Positions 62,534 through 64,000 of a stretch of 64,000 nucleotides of DNA are shown here, piece after piece. A program made the translations under genes and the position numbers. The stretch is from Solirubrobacter taibaiensis. GTDB taxonomy: Bacteria; Actinomycetota; Thermoleophilia; Solirubrobacterales; Solirubrobacteraceae. Under the pieces are notes generated by a model. The model was not told where the DNA came from. It searched no databases and was given only the letters and a program-made list of their open reading frames with translations. The number at the start of each line of letters is the position of its first letter. Position 1 is the stretch's first letter. Location: contig JAPDDQ010000034.1 of assembly GCA_027587225.1 (NCBI GenBank), forward strand, positions 26,702-90,701, written 5' to 3'.

Positions 62534-64000
62534 TTGTCGGCTCACGATTTGTCGTTCCCGTATGTAACGCCCAGTAACCGCGATCTGATTGACGCGGAGC
62601 TGTGGGCACGGTCGCTGCGGCGGTCCGTGCACCGGCGCGAGATCACCGAGGCGGCGCGCAAGCACGCCATGCGGCGCAAGAGCGCGGCGGTGGCCGTGAC
62701 GGCGTCGATGGCCGCCGGGCCGGTGGTCGCACCGTTCGCGGCGGTCGCCGCGGCCGGTGGTCCACGCGCGGCGGCGACGCAGACAGCGCCGGAGCGTGGA
62801 GGCTCCGCCGTCGCGCTCCCGTCGGGCGCGCTGGTCAAGTACGGCGACGAGGGCGCCGCCGTCGCCGCGGTCCAGAAGGTCGTCGGCGTCGATGACGACG
62901 GCATCTTCGGGCCGATCACCCGCGGGGCCGTAGAGCGCTTCCAGTCGCGCGCCGGGCTGCCGGTGACCGGGACGGTCGACGCGAAGACCTGGGCGACGAT
63001 GTTCCGCTCGCAGGTCTCGTACGTCGGCAAGGGCGGCTCGCAGTCCGTGACCGTCGACTACCGCAACGGCGGCGCGACCGCGCCGTCGGCCGGCGTCGAC
63101 GGCCCTTCCGCGGCTGCTCCGAAGCCGGTCACGAAGACGAAGAAGAAGCCGTCGTCGAACCGCACGGCCACCACGCCGCGCCCGACGACGGAGCCGACGA
63201 CGTCCACGGACGCCGCGAAGAACCGCAAGGCCATCACGAACACCCAGGCCGTGGCGAACCCGGCGCCGGCGCCGGCCGCCGCGCCCGTGTCGACCGGCGC
63301 AGGCTGCGGCTCCGGCCAGATCGCCTCGCCCGTCGCGGGGACCACCACCGGCAGCTTCGGCGAGAACCGCGGCTCCCACGCCCACGCCGGCAAGGACATC
63401 TCCGCTCCCACCGGCACTGCCGTGAGGGCCGCCCAGTGCGGCACCGTCACCAAGGCGGGCTGGGACAACGGCGGCTACGGCAACCTGGTCTGCATCGAGC
63501 ACGAGGGCGGCGTGTCCACGTGTTACGCGCATCTCTCGTCCGTGGACACGAAGGTCGGCCAGTACGTGCACGTCGGCGACGTCGTCGGCAAGGTCGGCTC
63601 CACCGGCCGCTCCACCGGGCCCCATCTGCACTTCGAGGTCCGTGAGAACGGCAAGGCCGTCAACCCCGACAACTACCTGAGCGGCTCGAAGACGATCGCC
63701 GGCGCCGCCCCGAAGACCGCCGCCGGCAAGTCCTCGACCGGTTCGCTCGCCGTGACGGAGACGGGCTCCGCCGCCGAGTGGGGCGAGGCCACCGCGGTCT
63801 CGGCCGACCAGACCGAAGCCACGCTCGCCGCGGCCTGGGAAGCCGAAGCCGCCGCGAACGCCTCGTACGCCGTGACGGCCACGGGGACCGCCCCGGCCTA
63901 CGGCGCCCCCGCCGGAGCCGCGCCCGCCGCCGCCACTCCCGGCGTCACGGACCCGGCCGCCGCCGCGCCCGCCGCCGACCCGGCCGCGAAAGTCGGAGGC
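62534..64000 (+). CDS. Secreted M23 (LytM-type) cell-wall peptidase with peptidoglycan-binding domain (partial)
   Basis: TTG start at 62534, six bases after AAGGAG; open to the window edge, so the C-terminus is missing (489 residues seen). A basic N-terminus precedes a hydrophobic export segment (about 51-75). Then PG_binding_1 (about 98-157: LVKYGDEGAAVAAVQKVVGV, GIFGPITRGAVERFQ), a Lys/Thr/Pro linker, and an M23 domain (about 262-385): H284 and D288 in HAHAGKDI, H364/H366 in GPHLHFEV. It cuts peptidoglycan cross-bridges or stem peptides. An Ala/Thr/Gly-rich tail of more than 100 residues follows. Control by the upstream riboswitch links wall remodelling to c-di-AMP. Confidence 0.92.
   Translation, partial: MSAHDLSFPYVTPSNRDLIDAELWARSLRRSVHRREITEAARKHAMRRKSAAVAVTASMAAGPVVAPFAAVAAAGGPRAAATQTAPERGGSAVALPSGALVKYGDEGAAVAAVQKVVGVDDDGIFGPITRGAVERFQSRAGLPVTGTVDAKTWATMFRSQVSYVGKGGSQSVTVDYRNGGATAPSAGVDGPSAAAPKPVTKTKKKPSSNRTATTPRPTTEPTTSTDAAKNRKAITNTQAVANPAPAPAAAPVSTGAGCGSGQIASPVAGTTTGSFGENRGSHAHAGKDISAPTGTAVRAAQCGTVTKAGWDNGGYGNLVCIEHEGGVSTCYAHLSSVDTKVGQYVHVGDVVGKVGSTGRSTGPHLHFEVRENGKAVNPDNYLSGSKTIAGAAPKTAAGKSSTGSLAVTETGSAAEWGEATAVSADQTEATLAAAWEAEAAANASYAVTATGTAPAYGAPAGAAPAAATPGVTDPAAAAPAADPAAKVGG

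Overview
The window is very GC-rich, gene-dense DNA with many GTG/TTG starts and 1-4 bp operon overlaps. It carries an actinobacterial-type primary sigma factor, an MptA/FolE2-type GTP cyclohydrolase, a PASTA protein and many secreted proteins with low-complexity linkers. This fits a soil actinobacterium, most likely Thermoleophilia/Solirubrobacterales (Solirubrobacter/Conexibacter-like). That placement is inference from gene content and style; no rRNA gene is present. I saw no integrase, transposase, CRISPR array or phage gene. No stretch over 300 bases lacks a gene; the longest gap is about 280 bases, at 31354-31634.

Layout. 1-1317: a NarL-type two-component pair, with the regulator cut by the window edge. 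1327-6969: a sugar-acid cluster with a LarA-type nickel racemase divergent from uronate isomerase, fructuronate reductase, a VOC protein and a zinc alcohol dehydrogenase. 7015-16599: signalling and stress genes (STAS antagonist, lipoprotein, SHOCT protein, MalT-like LuxR regulator, GGDEF-EAL protein, soluble chemoreceptor, ECF sigma/anti-sigma pair, secreted beta-propeller). 16707-18495: two membrane proteins. 18545-31353: a secreted M20-like peptidase, a polymorphic toxin with two immunity genes, a second LuxR regulator, and a ThuA/sugar-dehydrogenase exoprotein that shares its C-terminal module with the M20 protein. 31603-38550: tRNA-Tyr, then a beta-glucoside ABC import and hydrolysis operon under a LacI repressor, with two matching operators. 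38635-47969: a third LuxR regulator, a repeat protein, a very unusual exporter fused to a cysteine-peptidase-like ectodomain, and a PASTA exoprotein, all on one strand. 47989-52439: an HD-GYP protein and small or unknown genes. 52651-62309: housekeeping-like genes (CHAD protein plus ParA, rpoD, folE2, pgsA, clpP, FAH hydrolase) and a degenerate GGDEF protein. 62372-64000: a c-di-AMP (ydaO-type) riboswitch ahead of an M23 cell-wall peptidase that runs off the window.

How the genes work together. Carbon use is represented by hexuronate catabolism and by beta-glucoside import with cytosolic hydrolysis. Nucleotide second messengers recur: c-di-GMP enzymes at 11330, 48647 and (degenerate) 60789, and a c-di-AMP riboswitch at 62372. 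The least ordinary loci are the toxin/immunity locus at 21739-25044 (its N-terminal motif is typical of contractile-injection-system cargo), the exporter-peptidase fusion at 40107-44474, the overlapping CHAD-ParA pair at 52651-54797, and the C-terminal module shared by two large exoproteins.
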